Assembly: GCA_017614375.1 (NCBI GenBank)
Contig: JAGABZ010000010.1
Coordinates: 1 to 53,880 of the forward strand
DNA length: 53,880 bases
Direction: 5' to 3'
Source: Spirochaetales bacterium
GTDB taxonomy: Bacteria; Spirochaetota; Spirochaetia; Sphaerochaetales; Sphaerochaetaceae
Shown: piece after piece, positions 32,040 through 41,270 of the stretch
How positions within the stretch are numbered: the stretch's first letter is position 1
Layout: each line of letters opens with the position of its first letter
Notes under the pieces: generated by a model
Databases searched by the model: none
Told to the model about the DNA's origin: nothing
Seen by the model: only the letters and a program-made list of their open reading frames with translations
Position numbers and translations under genes: made by a program

Positions 32040-33434
32040 ATGGACGGCAGAGGTTTCTCCACGGTTGAACAGGTCAGGGACTTTTTTGAGAGCCACACGA
32101 ATCTGGCCGGCTCCGCCGTTTCGCTGCCCGGAGTCAGCTCCGCCCGCCGGACCTACCGCCTGGATCGGATGCGTGCCCTTCTGGAGCGTTTCGGGAATCC
32201 CCAGGACAGTTTTCGCTGCGTCCATCTGGCGGGGAGCAAGGGCAAGGGCTCGACGGCCTCGTACATCGCCGCCGGATTGCGCGCCGCTGGAATGCGCACC
32301 GGGCTTTATCTCTCCCCTCATGTGTCCGACTTCCGCGAGCGCTTCACCGTCGACGGCTCCTTTTTGCCGGATGATGTGCTCTTTGAAATCGCCGACGGGA
32401 TAAAATCCGGCCTGGAAGGCTTTTGTTTCTGCGCCGAATACGGAGAGAACGTCCCGACAACCTTTGAACTCTACACACTTTTCGCCTTTCTGGCCTTCAG
32501 GAGGATGAGGTGCGCCTGGGCGGTAATCGAGACCGGTCTGGGAGGCCGGCAGGATGCAACGAACATCATCATGCCCGAGGCGGTGGTCCTGACTCCGGTC
32601 GAACTGGAACACACGGACCTGCTCGGAAACACGATAGCGGAAATCGCCGCCGAGAAATCAAAGATAATCAAGCCCGGGGTACCGGTCTTTGTATCCCGCC
32701 AGCATCCGGATGCCAGCGCGGTGTTCGAGGCGGAGGCATGCCGGAACAATGCACCCATTTTCTTTCTGCAGGATATGTTGCAGGAAATCGAAAGCCGGAC
32801 GGTCCTCAGGGAGGGTCGGGCCGTGCAGCAGACCCGGATCACTTTCCGTGATGAAGCGGTGTCCGACCTGGAACTGGAAATGCCCGGAGAGATACAGGTC
32901 CGAAACTGTGCACTTGCCCTGGCGGTGCTCAGGCATCTGGGGCTGTACCGGCATGAGTTGACTGAAAAAGCGTTGGAGAAGAACGTCCTTCCGGGAAGGA
33001 TGGAGAGGCTTGACGGGCCTGTGCCGCTTTATATCGACGGGGCCCACACCCCGGCCTCGGTCCGCTCTGCAATCGGAACCTTCCGGTCCCTCTACCCCGG
33101 GCCGGGTCCGGTCGCGCTTTTCGGCTGCGTCAGCGGGAAAAAGCACGAGGAAATCTGCGCGGAAATCCTGGACGGCTTTGAAACAATAATCGTCACAACT
33201 CCCGGCACATTCAAGAAAAGCGACCCGCAGGCCCTGTATGATATGTTGCGGTCCTCAGCAACAGCTTCGGGTCTGAAAAGGACCATCCTGCTGGAACCCG
33301 TACCTCAGAGGGCACTTGAGCTGGCCTTCGGTTCCTGCGCCGTTTCAGGGGCTGTCCTTTGTCTGGGTTCATTCTATCTGGCAGGCGAAATCAAGGAGGC
33401 ATTATGCCGCTCAACTGGAAAGAAACCGAACTGA
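32040..33434 (+). CDS. folC: folylpolyglutamate synthase / dihydrofolate synthase
   Basis: A 464-residue Mur-ligase-superfamily enzyme that adds glutamate to folates. AGSKGKGSTASYIAAGL (P-loop, about residues 63-79), YLSPHVSDFRERF, ETGLGGRQDATNI and VELEHTDLLG are FolC signatures. YIDGAHTPASVRS is the C-terminal domain motif. It lacks a ribosome binding site. It is the first of four overlapping plus-strand genes: the NFACT gene starts 31 bp before its stop. Confidence 0.92.
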   Translation: MDGRGFSTVEQVRDFFESHTNLAGSAVSLPGVSSARRTYRLDRMRALLERFGNPQDSFRCVHLAGSKGKGSTASYIAAGLRAAGMRTGLYLSPHVSDFRERFTVDGSFLPDDVLFEIADGIKSGLEGFCFCAEYGENVPTTFELYTLFAFLAFRRMRCAWAVIETGLGGRQDATNIIMPEAVVLTPVELEHTDLLGNTIAEIAAEKSKIIKPGVPVFVSRQHPDASAVFEAEACRNNAPIFFLQDMLQEIESRTVLREGRAVQQTRITFRDEAVSDLELEMPGEIQVRNCALALAVLRHLGLYRHELTEKALEKNVLPGRMERLDGPVPLYIDGAHTPASVRSAIGTFRSLYPGPGPVALFGCVSGKKHEEICAEILDGFETIIVTTPGTFKKSDPQALYDMLRSSATASGLKRTILLEPVPQRALELAFGSCAVSGAVLCLGSFYLAGEIKEALCRSTGKKPN

Positions 33435-34843
33435 TTCTCTCCGAACTGGACCTTAGCGGGGCCCTGATTCAAAAGGTCGTGCAGAACAACTTCCACGCAG
33501 TAACCTGGATGCTCTACTCTCCCCAAAAAGGGAGCTTTGCCCTGTACACCGAGGTCGGAACGCCTCAAAGCAGAATCTGCCTTACAACCCCGGACTCGGC
33601 AAAGAACAAAACGGCAAAGCTCCAGCGCTTCGTGCAGTTCGCACGGGCGAATATCGAGGGTGCCAGAATCTGCTCAGCAGTTCAGACACCGGGCGAAAGA
33701 GAGGTTGATTTCACCCTGCAGCGCGGCGGACAGACGATGCACATCATAGTGCGTCTGTTCAGCGGACCGGGTGCGAACATCATCGTCACCGACGCCGATT
33801 ACAAAATCCTCGACCTCCTTTTACGACGTCCGGGACGTGACGAAGTCTCCGGCTCAACGTTCAGGCTTTCCGAACCGCGCGTTAATCCACCCGACCTACC
33901 AATCCGGGATAGGATTGTTGGCATGAGTTTTAATGAGCAGATTGACTCACAAAGCCGCGAGGAATCCCAGGATTCCCTGCTCGAGTCATTGCGAAAGACC
34001 GTCGAATCCCAGCGTGACCGGCAGCTGGCCCGGGCAATGGCAAGCGTCAGGACCCATGAAAAGACGATGGAGGCCAACGCAGGATATGAAGAGCTTCAGC
34101 ATATTGGTGACCTGTTAAGCGCCTCAGTGCACCTCATCGGGCCCAGGCAGACCTCGATCGAGCTTGAGGATTATCAGACCGGTCAGACCAGGCTGATTGC
34201 CCTGGATCCTTCGCTGAAAGGCTCACAGCACGTCTCGGCATACTATGAAAAGGCAAAAAAAGCCCGCGGCACATATGAGAATGCCGAAAACGAACTCGCC
34301 ACCGCGAAAAAGACCATTGAAAAGCTCAACGCATACTATGCGCAGTTGCTTACGCCTTCAGGCTCCGAGGAAAACGACATCCGCCGCCTCAAGGCCGCCG
34401 TCTCGGCCGCGGAGAATTCCTCGGGACAGCAGAACCGCCAGAGCGTCGGAGTTACATGCCGCAGCGGTATGTTCGAAATCGTAATCGGAAGAACGGCAAA
34501 GGAAAACGACCAGCTTCTCAGGCATGGCTTCAAGGGAAGCGACTACTGGTTCCACACACGCGACTGCCCCGGGGCCTACGTTTTCGTACGTTGTCCGAAA
34601 ACCAAGACGATACCGCTTGAGGTGATGCTCGACGCGGGGAACCTGGCGGCTCTTTACTCAAAGGAAAGGAACAACTCCTCGGTCAATCTCTACTACACCA
34701 GAGTCAAGTACCTGCGCAGGGTAAAGGACGGCCCCTTGGGCCTGGTCATTCCTTCGCAGGAAAAGAACCTGACAATCAGGCCTGACCGGGCCAGGGCTCA
34801 GGAACTGCTCGGGCACGGTGACTTCACCTACGGGAAGGACTGA
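33404..34843 (+). CDS. NFACT-family (RqcH/Tae2-like) ribosome quality-control protein, short form
   Basis: 479 residues. An N-terminal NFACT-N domain ends near residue 170 (GPGANIIVTDADYKILDLLLRRP). A long coiled coil covers about 180-370. NFACT-R covers about 360-479 (FEIVIGRTAKENDQLLRHG, DYWFHTRDCPGAYVFVR, VNLYYTRVKYLRR). RqcH binds stalled 50S-peptidyl-tRNA complexes and adds Ala tails. Here the Asp-Arg pair needed for tailing appears as Glu-Arg (GEREVDF), and the protein is about 90 residues shorter than B. subtilis RqcH, so tailing is uncertain. The start at 33404 has AAGGAGG 5-6 nt upstream. TGATG overlap with the next gene. Confidence 0.85.
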   Translation: MPLNWKETELILSELDLSGALIQKVVQNNFHAVTWMLYSPQKGSFALYTEVGTPQSRICLTTPDSAKNKTAKLQRFVQFARANIEGARICSAVQTPGEREVDFTLQRGGQTMHIIVRLFSGPGANIIVTDADYKILDLLLRRPGRDEVSGSTFRLSEPRVNPPDLPIRDRIVGMSFNEQIDSQSREESQDSLLESLRKTVESQRDRQLARAMASVRTHEKTMEANAGYEELQHIGDLLSASVHLIGPRQTSIELEDYQTGQTRLIALDPSLKGSQHVSAYYEKAKKARGTYENAENELATAKKTIEKLNAYYAQLLTPSGSEENDIRRLKAAVSAAENSSGQQNRQSVGVTCRSGMFEIVIGRTAKENDQLLRHGFKGSDYWFHTRDCPGAYVFVRCPKTKTIPLEVMLDAGNLAALYSKERNNSSVNLYYTRVKYLRRVKDGPLGLVIPSQEKNLTIRPDRARAQELLGHGDFTYGKD

Positions 34844-35541
34844 TGAAAAACCGACCCGATCTGCTTCATGAAGGCGTCTTTTACACGCTCTCCGACATCA
34901 TGTCTTTCAGAGCCTCAGAGCCGGACACTGACCGTGCACCGGGGGCAGTTCTGATTCCGCATGCGCGGTTTTGTCTGATCAGACCCCAACTGGAGTGGGC
35001 CCTGGGACAGGTGCGGTCGTTCAGGCCGGAGCTGGTTGCCGTTCTGCAGACTCTTCACCGCCCGGCGCTCGCTCAGGACAGGGTTTTCGATGCCTTCTGC
35101 CCACCGGCCCGGAAAGCTTGTCAGGGCGGTCTTGAAATGAATCTGGTCAGTTTCGACCATCCGTCCGTGGCAAAGAGACAGTGTTACTTCGACGAGGAAC
35201 CGGGCCCGGAGCTGGCCGCCGCGCTTTGCTCGCGGGTATTCGGCGGAGTTCCGGTACTTGAACTGCTCTCAAATCCCGCCCCGGCCTGTCCGCGGAACCT
35301 CAGCGGAATCATCGGCTCGATTCTGAAAGCCCATCCGCGCACACTGTTCGTCGTCAGCTCGAACTCCACGGACCCGGACTGCGCAGTGCATATGGAGAAA
35401 CACGAATTCACCGGGATGTGCGCCCGTTTTTGGCTTGACGCCCTTGCTTGCAGATGGGAAACTGGTCAGGTCGGAGGCGACGGGCCGTATTGGCCGTGCG
35501 CCGTCAGTTCGGAGGCTCAATGTTCAGCAGAGACAACGTAA
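34843..35541 (+). CDS. MEMO/AmmeMemoRadiSam-B-like protein, divergent
   Basis: 232 residues, weakly reminiscent of the MEMO family. The segment AVLIPHARFCLIRPQL stands where MEMO has VPHAGYxxSG, DHPSVAK resembles the DHSxE region, and VVSSNSTDPD resembles the VSSDLSHY segment. Several putative metal-site residues are changed, so it is either a remote or a degenerate homologue. There is no signal peptide or membrane segment. Translation is coupled to the NFACT gene by TGATG, and its end overlaps the next gene by 22 bp. Function unknown. Confidence 0.5.
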   Translation: MKNRPDLLHEGVFYTLSDIMSFRASEPDTDRAPGAVLIPHARFCLIRPQLEWALGQVRSFRPELVAVLQTLHRPALAQDRVFDAFCPPARKACQGGLEMNLVSFDHPSVAKRQCYFDEEPGPELAAALCSRVFGGVPVLELLSNPAPACPRNLSGIIGSILKAHPRTLFVVSSNSTDPDCAVHMEKHEFTGMCARFWLDALACRWETGQVGGDGPYWPCAVSSEAQCSAETT

Positions 35542-36941
35542 GAAAAGGACCGGGCGGCTATGAGCTCGTCATCGGAACCTACAGCGCCAAAGCCCTGGCG
35601 AATCCTCTGGCCGGGATGCAGCAGGACATCGAGCCTGGATTCATCTGCAAAGACGGCTTTGTCCGACAGATTCCCCTGCCGCTGCGCGGGCGCGAGGGCA
35701 AGATCACGATCAACTTCGGGGAAATCGAGCCTCTGCCGGCCGGCGAACTGTGCACCTCCCTGAGAGGCGAAGCTCTTTCATACGTAAAATCCCTGTGGCA
35801 GGCCATCAGCCTGATGAGGAAGGACGACCTTCCCCTGCAGGACGGAATGCTCCCGCTGTATTCGTTCTTCTTCACCACCGAGGGCTCGGTAATCTTTCTG
35901 AGCAGGCAACTTACCGACCAGGTTCACTTCTGTCTGTCCGAGGATGACGGTTTCAGCCAGTCCTTTTCCTTCAGCTGGCCGGCATACAGTACCGATTCGA
36001 AGATAAAGGTCCAGATGGCCATGCTCCTGTACTTCGCACAGACAGGTTTCATGCCGTTCTCCGATGAGCGCATCAGGTACACGGGTCAGGCGAATCTGCT
36101 CAAACTCTCGATGACCGGTGCCGAACCCGCCCTGGCCGGGGCAATCGATCAGGCCCTGGAAATAAGGCCCGCAACGGATTTCGACCCTGAATCCTGGCTG
36201 AAATCCCTGCACTGGTCCGTTTCGGACGGTATCCTCGACACCCCGGCTGTGAAGCAGTGGAATGAAAAAATCGACAGAAAGCTCAAGCACCTGACCTTCT
36301 GGCGCAAAAAGGGCTGGATTGTCTTTCTGATTACCGGGATTGTCCTGGCCGTGCTTGCCTTCGGAATGAACTACATAGCAAAGCAGTTCGGCCCGCCGCA
36401 GAGCGCCGGACTGAGCCAGGAGGAAGTAGTCCTGTATTACTTCACCGCCCAGAACAACCTGGATGTCGAGTGTCTCACCGACACCCTCAGCTGGGGTGTA
36501 AAGAGCCCGGTTTACGACGAAGTTGCCCGGCTTTTCGTCTCGAGCATGGCCCGCAGGGCCTATGAACAGTACGGCGACACGGTCATGTCCGCCTCGGATT
36601 TCGTCGCCTCGGGCATTACCGAAATGCCGCAGGACAGCTATGTCTACGGAGTGGAACAGGTGTCGATTGAGAGAATCGGCCCGGACACCCTGAGAACCAC
36701 TTCAATTCTCTACAGCCCGTATGATTACGACTCAATCTCGGACGAGGTGGATGAAATCCCGACAGAGTGTGACATATACGTCTACCGGCAGGTGCAGACC
36801 TTCACCTTTACCGAGGCCTCCTGGCTGTTCTCCTCCGGAACCTGGCAGGAAATCAGCTCGATCACCGTCGAAAGCGTGAAGATGATTGACCACATCGTCA
36901 TCCCGTACGTCCCGCGCACAGGTACGCTGCTGATTTACTGA
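35520..36941 (+). CDS. single-pass membrane protein of unknown function
   Basis: 473 residues. A cytoplasmic-looking alpha/beta region (1-255) contains a repeated pattern of strands and helices reminiscent of a kinase-like fold without recognisable catalytic motifs. One transmembrane segment (GWIVFLITGIVLAVLAFGMNYI) lies near 264-285. An extracytoplasmic domain (290-473) looks NTF2-like, beginning LSQEEVVLYYFTAQNNLDVECL and ending in beta strands. Not recognised. GGAGG lies 4-5 nt before the ATG at 35520. It is the last gene of the folC-NFACT-MEMO-like operon and ends 5 bp from the convergent oxidoreductase operon, with no terminator between. Confidence 0.7.
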   Translation: MFSRDNVRKGPGGYELVIGTYSAKALANPLAGMQQDIEPGFICKDGFVRQIPLPLRGREGKITINFGEIEPLPAGELCTSLRGEALSYVKSLWQAISLMRKDDLPLQDGMLPLYSFFFTTEGSVIFLSRQLTDQVHFCLSEDDGFSQSFSFSWPAYSTDSKIKVQMAMLLYFAQTGFMPFSDERIRYTGQANLLKLSMTGAEPALAGAIDQALEIRPATDFDPESWLKSLHWSVSDGILDTPAVKQWNEKIDRKLKHLTFWRKKGWIVFLITGIVLAVLAFGMNYIAKQFGPPQSAGLSQEEVVLYYFTAQNNLDVECLTDTLSWGVKSPVYDEVARLFVSSMARRAYEQYGDTVMSASDFVASGITEMPQDSYVYGVEQVSIERIGPDTLRTTSILYSPYDYDSISDEVDEIPTECDIYVYRQVQTFTFTEASWLFSSGTWQEISSITVESVKMIDHIVIPYVPRTGTLLIY

Positions 36942-36946
36942 GTCTT

Positions 36947-37480
36947 TTACAGTCCGAATCCTGTCTTGATTGCCCTGAGGTTGACTTCGGCCATCTCCGG
37001 ATGCTTTGCCGAAACCACCTTTGCCAGAGCCTCGCCGACGTTTTCGTACGGGACCAGATCGGGGCACTGCTTCATCAGGTTGCCCAGGATGATCATGTTG
37101 GCCAGATTCGGCGCACCCATCTCTACAGCCATTCTCGTGGCCGGGACGGCAAAGGCCTTCACATCGGTCCGGGCAACAGGCCTTTCAATCAGGCTGGAGT
37201 CGGTGAAAATCATTCCGCCGGGTTTGACACTGCCCTCATAGCGGTCCAGCGAAGGGAGGTTCATCGCAATCAGGATATCCGGGTTGGTGATGATCGGGGA
37301 GCCCACCGGCTCGGTACTGATCGTCACGCTGCACGAGGCCGTCCCGCCGCGCATCTCCGGCCCGTAGGACGGAAGCCAGCTCAGCTCGCGTCCCTCGATC
37401 AGGGCCTTGTAGGCCAGCAACTTGCCCAGAAAGAGGATCCCCTGCCCTCCGAATCCGGCAATCAGAATCTGTACGGTCAT
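36947..37480 (-). CDS. 2-oxoacid:ferredoxin oxidoreductase gamma subunit
   Basis: A 177-residue POR/KOR/VOR gamma subunit. [19 protein letters not shown] at the N-terminus is the family signature, followed by [17 protein letters not shown] and [10 protein letters not shown]. It joins the alpha and beta subunits downstream of CoA-dependent 2-oxoacid oxidation or the reverse carboxylation. ATGA overlap with the beta-subunit gene. Last gene of the T-box operon; the convergent neighbour ends 5 bp away. Confidence 0.93.
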   Translation of the reverse strand: MTVQILIAGFGGQGILFLGKLLAYKALIEGRELSWLPSYGPEMRGGTASCSVTISTEPVGSPIITNPDILIAMNLPSLDRYEGSVKPGGMIFTDSSLIERPVARTDVKAFAVPATRMAVEMGAPNLANMIILGNLMKQCPDLVPYENVGEALAKVVSAKHPEMAEVNLRAIKTGFGL

Positions 37481-38232
37481 GCCCTGTCCTCCTTTTCATC
37501 GGCGTCCTTGAACACCCCGAGCGGATAGTAGGGAATCATCCTCTCCGACACCCATGCCAGAGCCTTGGACGGAGTCATTCCCCAGTTTGTCGGGCAAGCC
37601 GAGACCACCTCGACCAGCGAGAAGCCTTTGCCTTCCACCTGGTTTCTGAATGCCTTTTCGATTGTCTTGGCGGCCTGATTCACGTTTTTCACGTTGTTCA
37701 CCGCCACCCGGGCAATGAAATGCGGGCCGTCGAGCGACGAGAGCAGTTCGCAGATCCTAATCGGATAGCCCTGAGTCGCAACATCCCTGCCGTACGGTGA
37801 GGTCTGGGTTACCTGTCCCGGAAGCGAGGTCGGAGCCATTTGCCCGCCGGTCATGCCGTAGATGGCGTTGTTGACGAAGATTATCGTGATATTCTCCCCG
37901 CGGGCGGCGCTGTGGACAGTCTCGGCCATACCGATCGAGGCCAGATCCCCGTCACCCTGGTAGGTGAACACGATTCTGTCGGGAAGGGCCCTCTTGATTC
38001 CGGTGGCCACCGCCGGAGCCCTTCCGTGGGCCGCTTCGACCATGTCGCAGGCGAAATAGTCATAGGCCATCACCGCGCAGCCGACCGGGGCGATACCTAT
38101 CGTCCGGCCCTCGATTCCGAGGTTGTCGATGGCCTGGGCCACCAGCCTGTGGATGATTCCGTGGGGACAGCCGGGACAGTAGTGGAATTCCCTGTCGGTC
38201 AGGCTCTTAGGTTTACTGAAAACAACAGCCAT
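37477..38232 (-). CDS. 2-oxoacid:ferredoxin oxidoreductase beta (TPP) subunit
   Basis: 251 residues. [18 protein letters not shown] carries the Fe-S/TPP-region cysteines. [14 protein letters not shown] followed by [18 protein letters not shown] forms the thiamine-diphosphate/Mg site (GDGD...NN). The late HFIARVAV and [13 protein letters not shown] complete the family pattern. One base separates it from the alpha-subunit stop. The substrate is best inferred from the VorB-like alpha subunit and the aminotransferase in the operon: branched-chain 2-oxoacids. Confidence 0.93.
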   Translation of the reverse strand: MAVVFSKPKSLTDREFHYCPGCPHGIIHRLVAQAIDNLGIEGRTIGIAPVGCAVMAYDYFACDMVEAAHGRAPAVATGIKRALPDRIVFTYQGDGDLASIGMAETVHSAARGENITIIFVNNAIYGMTGGQMAPTSLPGQVTQTSPYGRDVATQGYPIRICELLSSLDGPHFIARVAVNNVKNVNQAAKTIEKAFRNQVEGKGFSLVEVVSACPTNWGMTPSKALAWVSERMIPYYPLGVFKDADEKEDRA

Positions 38233-38233
38233 C

Positions 38234-39298
38234 TTACTTTCCCCCCTTTGCCAGTCTCTCGACGCAGGCGATTATCTGCTGCGGTTCGGGAATCATTCCG
38301 CCGCTTCTGGAACAGAGTGTCACAGGACAGCGCCCCTCGGCGGCCAGCCTGACATCCTCGATCATCTGGCCCATGGAAAGCTCCACGCTCACCATAGCCC
38401 TGACCCGTGCACAAGCCCCGGTCACGGCCGAGGTCGGGAACGGCCAGACGGTAATCGGGCGGATAAGCCCGGCCTTTATTCCGTTCTGCCTGAGATGGGT
38501 CACGGCGTTCTTGGCCACCCTGGCGGCGATTCCGAACGCGACAATCCCGTACTCGGCATCGTCCATCATCCAGCTCTCCCAGCGGGCTTCCTTCGCCTGG
38601 ATTTCCGCGTAACGGGCATAGCGCTCGTCGTTGGTCTTTTCCAGAACATCCGGAGCCAGATAGAGGGAGTTGATGATATTGTGTGGGCGTTTGTTCTCAG
38701 TGCCGGTGACCGCCCAGGGCTTGTCCGCCACGGCGGCGTCCCTCTCCGGAGGAAGCACGACCGGCTCCATCATCTGCCCCATGGTCCCGTCGGCGAGAAT
38801 CATCGCGGGGACTCTGTAGCGGTCGGCCAGGTCAAAGGCCAGGCCGGTCAGGTCAGCCATCTCCTGAACCGAATCCGGGGTCAGGACTATCAGATGGTAA
38901 TCCCCGTGTCCGCCGCCCTTTGTAGCCTGAAAGTAGTCCGACTGCGAAGGCTGGATTCCTCCCAGTCCCGGACCGCCGCGCTGGACGTTGACAATCACCG
39001 CCGGCAGATCCGCCCCGGCCAGATAGGAAATGCCCTCCTGCTTGAGCGATACTCCTGGGGATGACGAGGAGGTCATCACCCGTTTGCCGGTGCCGGCGAC
39101 GCCATAGACCATGTTTATCGCGGCTATCTCGCTTTCGGCCTGGAGAAAAACACCGCCGATCTTGGGCATCCGGCGGGCCATGTAGGCCGCCAGCTCGGTC
39201 TGCGGAGTAATGGGATAACCGAAATAGAACCTGCAACCGGAGCGGATGGCCGCCTCGGCTATGGCTTCGTTGCCCTTCATCAAGACTTTCTCACTCAT
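38234..39298 (-). CDS. vorB: 2-oxoacid:ferredoxin oxidoreductase alpha subunit, VorB-like
   Basis: 354 residues. [65 protein letters not shown] and [30 protein letters not shown] follow proteins usually named 3-methyl-2-oxobutanoate dehydrogenase subunit VorB. The enzyme interconverts branched-chain 2-oxoacid + CoA with acyl-CoA + CO2, using ferredoxin. Direction depends on redox state; the T-box upstream favours a biosynthetic role. Ordered delta-alpha-beta-gamma in the operon, three bases after the ferredoxin gene. Confidence 0.92.
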   Translation of the reverse strand: MSEKVLMKGNEAIAEAAIRSGCRFYFGYPITPQTELAAYMARRMPKIGGVFLQAESEIAAINMVYGVAGTGKRVMTSSSSPGVSLKQEGISYLAGADLPAVIVNVQRGGPGLGGIQPSQSDYFQATKGGGHGDYHLIVLTPDSVQEMADLTGLAFDLADRYRVPAMILADGTMGQMMEPVVLPPERDAAVADKPWAVTGTENKRPHNIINSLYLAPDVLEKTNDERYARYAEIQAKEARWESWMMDDAEYGIVAFGIAARVAKNAVTHLRQNGIKAGLIRPITVWPFPTSAVTGACARVRAMVSVELSMGQMIEDVRLAAEGRCPVTLCSRSGGMIPEPQQIIACVERLAKGGK

Positions 39299-39301
39299 GA
39301 C

Positions 39302-39508
39302 TCACTTCTCCACCGTAATCACACAATCGGGGCACATCGTCGCGCAGAAGGCGCATCCGATGCACTTGTCCATCTCCCGGACAGTCGCGGGATTGTGTCC
39401 CTTGCGGTTGATTCTGTCCCTGTCGATTACCACGATCTTTTTCGGACAGGCTTCGACACACAATCCGCAGCCCTTGCATCTGTCCTCGTTGAAAGTGACC
39501 TTTGCCAT
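39302..39508 (-). CDS. ferredoxin-type delta subunit (2x[4Fe-4S])
   Basis: 68 residues with two CxxCxxCxxxCP clusters: CKGCGLCVEACP and CIGCAFCATMCP. It transfers electrons between the oxidoreductase and free ferredoxin. The start at 39508 has AGGAG about 8 nt upstream; longer readings extend into the upstream ATPase gene. Confidence 0.93.
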   Translation of the reverse strand: MAKVTFNEDRCKGCGLCVEACPKKIVVIDRDRINRKGHNPATVREMDKCIGCAFCATMCPDCVITVEK

Positions 39509-39518
39509 ATACGGTCTC

Positions 39519-40160
39519 CTATTCGTAAACCCTTTTCTGCAGTCTAAGGGGAAACATCCCCCCGGCGGCAATCCTTTCATCGGCCGAAGTGAAAGCCAGA
39601 GGGAGCCCGGACAGCTCCTGCAGCCTCAGCATCTCACCCTGCGCGTCCTCTATCGTCCTGAGCGTGGTCTGCGCCCCGAGGTTGGAGTTGTGGACCAGGC
39701 CGGTGAACCTCAGTCCGCAGGCCTCCTCGATCTCGGCCATCACCCCGAGCACTTCCTCGGCGGTTCCGGTCAGCGGGCGGTAGAAATTGACCACACAGAG
39801 CATCTCATAGTCGTTCTCCTCCCTGATGGCGTCGGAAAACCGCCCCAGGGCCAGAGCCCCCCTCTCGTCACCTCCGATGTCCAGCACGGCGTATCTGCTT
39901 CTGTCCTCGGTCAGCGAATACGCCTCCGAGGGGATGGCGATCAGATCGACGTTGGAGTTGGCAAACGGGGATGAGATCACCCTGATGCCCGCCTCCTCCA
40001 ACTGTGCCTGACTGTCCTTCGTGCGGAAGTAGGGATTGACGATATCCAGATCGGCCACCGTCACCTCCAGCCCCATCGAGCGCAGGTGCATGGCGTAGTT
40101 GACGCAGACGTTCGTCTTTCCGCTGCCGTAGTGACCGCAGAAGAGGGTCAGACGCTTCAT
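39519..40160 (-). CDS. P-loop ATPase (MinD/CobW-like) of the VOR operon
   Basis: 213 residues with a Walker A near the N-terminus (FCGHYGSGKTN, about residues 7-17), switch-like DLDIVNPYFRTKD and a Walker-B-like YAVLDIGGDERG. SIMIBI-class fold, length fits a single domain. Its role is unknown. The context suggests a maturation factor or activator for the oxidoreductase, for example Fe-S loading. The start overlaps the ilvE stop by 4 bp (ATGA) and korD-type ferredoxin follows 10 bp later. Confidence 0.8.
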   Translation of the reverse strand: MKRLTLFCGHYGSGKTNVCVNYAMHLRSMGLEVTVADLDIVNPYFRTKDSQAQLEEAGIRVISSPFANSNVDLIAIPSEAYSLTEDRSRYAVLDIGGDERGALALGRFSDAIREENDYEMLCVVNFYRPLTGTAEEVLGVMAEIEEACGLRFTGLVHNSNLGAQTTLRTIEDAQGEMLRLQELSGLPLAFTSADERIAAGGMFPLRLQKRVYE

Positions 40161-41251
40161 GCCTTCAGTCCGAGTTTGTACACCCAGCCCATGTAGTCCT
40201 CGATCTTGCCCGTCTGCATACCATAGAGGTTGTCATACAGCTTCTGGGCGACAGGTCCGACCTTTCCGTCGGCGACCAGGTAGTCCTTTCCGTTGTAGTT
40301 GAGCGTTCCGATCGGGGAGATCACCGCGGCAGTCCCGCTGGCGAAGATTTCCTGCAGCGTTCCGTCTTCGCTGGCCTTGGTGATTTCATCGATTGAGAGC
40401 TTGCGCTCGGAAATCTTCACACCCCATCTCCTGAGGAGCTGGATGACCGAATCACGGGTGATTCCGGGAAGGATTGTTCCCGAGTCGAGCGGAGCGGTGA
40501 TAACCTCGTCGTTGATTCTGAAAAAGGCGTTGGAGGTTCCGATTTCCTCGACGTACTTGTGCTCGGCCGCGTCCAGCCAGAGGACATCCTTGCAGTCGTA
40601 CTTCATCGCGTCCTGCGAGGCCCTCATTCCTCCGCCGTAGTTTCCTCCGACCTTGGCGTATCCCGTACCGCCCTTGGCGGCGCGGATGTACTTGTCCTGG
40701 ACGTAGATGCGGGTGCAGTGTAGACCGCCGTCATTGGCCGCGTAGTAGCTGCCGGTCGGGCTGAGGATGATGAGGAAGCGGTAGTGCTTGGCCGGAAGGA
40801 CGGAGAATGACACCTCGTCCCCGAAGATGAACGGCCTGATGTAGAGGGCTGTTCCGGGAGCGGTCGGCACCCAGTCGATGTCCTCCTTGATGACGGCCTT
40901 GATTCCGGCCAGGAGAATTTCTCCGGGCAGTTCGGGGATGCACATCCTCTCGTTGGTCCGGGCCATCCTCTTGATGTTCATGTCGGGGCGGAAGATCTGA
41001 ATCTCCCCGTCGGCGGTGCGGTAGGCCTTCATGCCCTCGAACATCATCTGGGCGTAGTGAAGGACGCAGGAAGCCGGCTCAATCAGAAGCGGGGCGTGCG
41101 GCACAACCCTGCCGTCATGCCAGCCGATACCCTCGTCCCAATCCATGCAGAACATGTGGTCGGTGAAATACCTGGCGAACCCCAGCTTGGTCTCGTCCTC
41201 GGGACGGGGCTTGGGATTTGTCGTTCTTGTAACAGGGAAGTTGTACTCCAT
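40157..41251 (-). CDS. ilvE: branched-chain amino acid aminotransferase
   Basis: A 364-residue fold-type-IV PLP aminotransferase of the long class II type. K200 is in GYAKVGGNYGG, with FEGMKAYR, IFRPDMNIKRMARTNERMC, TALYIRPFIFG and GTAAVISPIG also visible. It interconverts Ile, Leu and Val with their 2-oxoacids and glutamate. GGAGG lies 10 nt before the ATG. Sitting between a nitrilase-like gene and a VOR oxidoreductase, it provides the link between amino acids and branched-chain acyl-CoA. Confidence 0.95.
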   Translation of the reverse strand: MEYNFPVTRTTNPKPRPEDETKLGFARYFTDHMFCMDWDEGIGWHDGRVVPHAPLLIEPASCVLHYAQMMFEGMKAYRTADGEIQIFRPDMNIKRMARTNERMCIPELPGEILLAGIKAVIKEDIDWVPTAPGTALYIRPFIFGDEVSFSVLPAKHYRFLIILSPTGSYYAANDGGLHCTRIYVQDKYIRAAKGGTGYAKVGGNYGGGMRASQDAMKYDCKDVLWLDAAEHKYVEEIGTSNAFFRINDEVITAPLDSGTILPGITRDSVIQLLRRWGVKISERKLSIDEITKASEDGTLQEIFASGTAAVISPIGTLNYNGKDYLVADGKVGPVAQKLYDNLYGMQTGKIEDYMGWVYKLGLKA

Positions 41252-41270
41252 AGGTCATTCCTCCTCGAAT

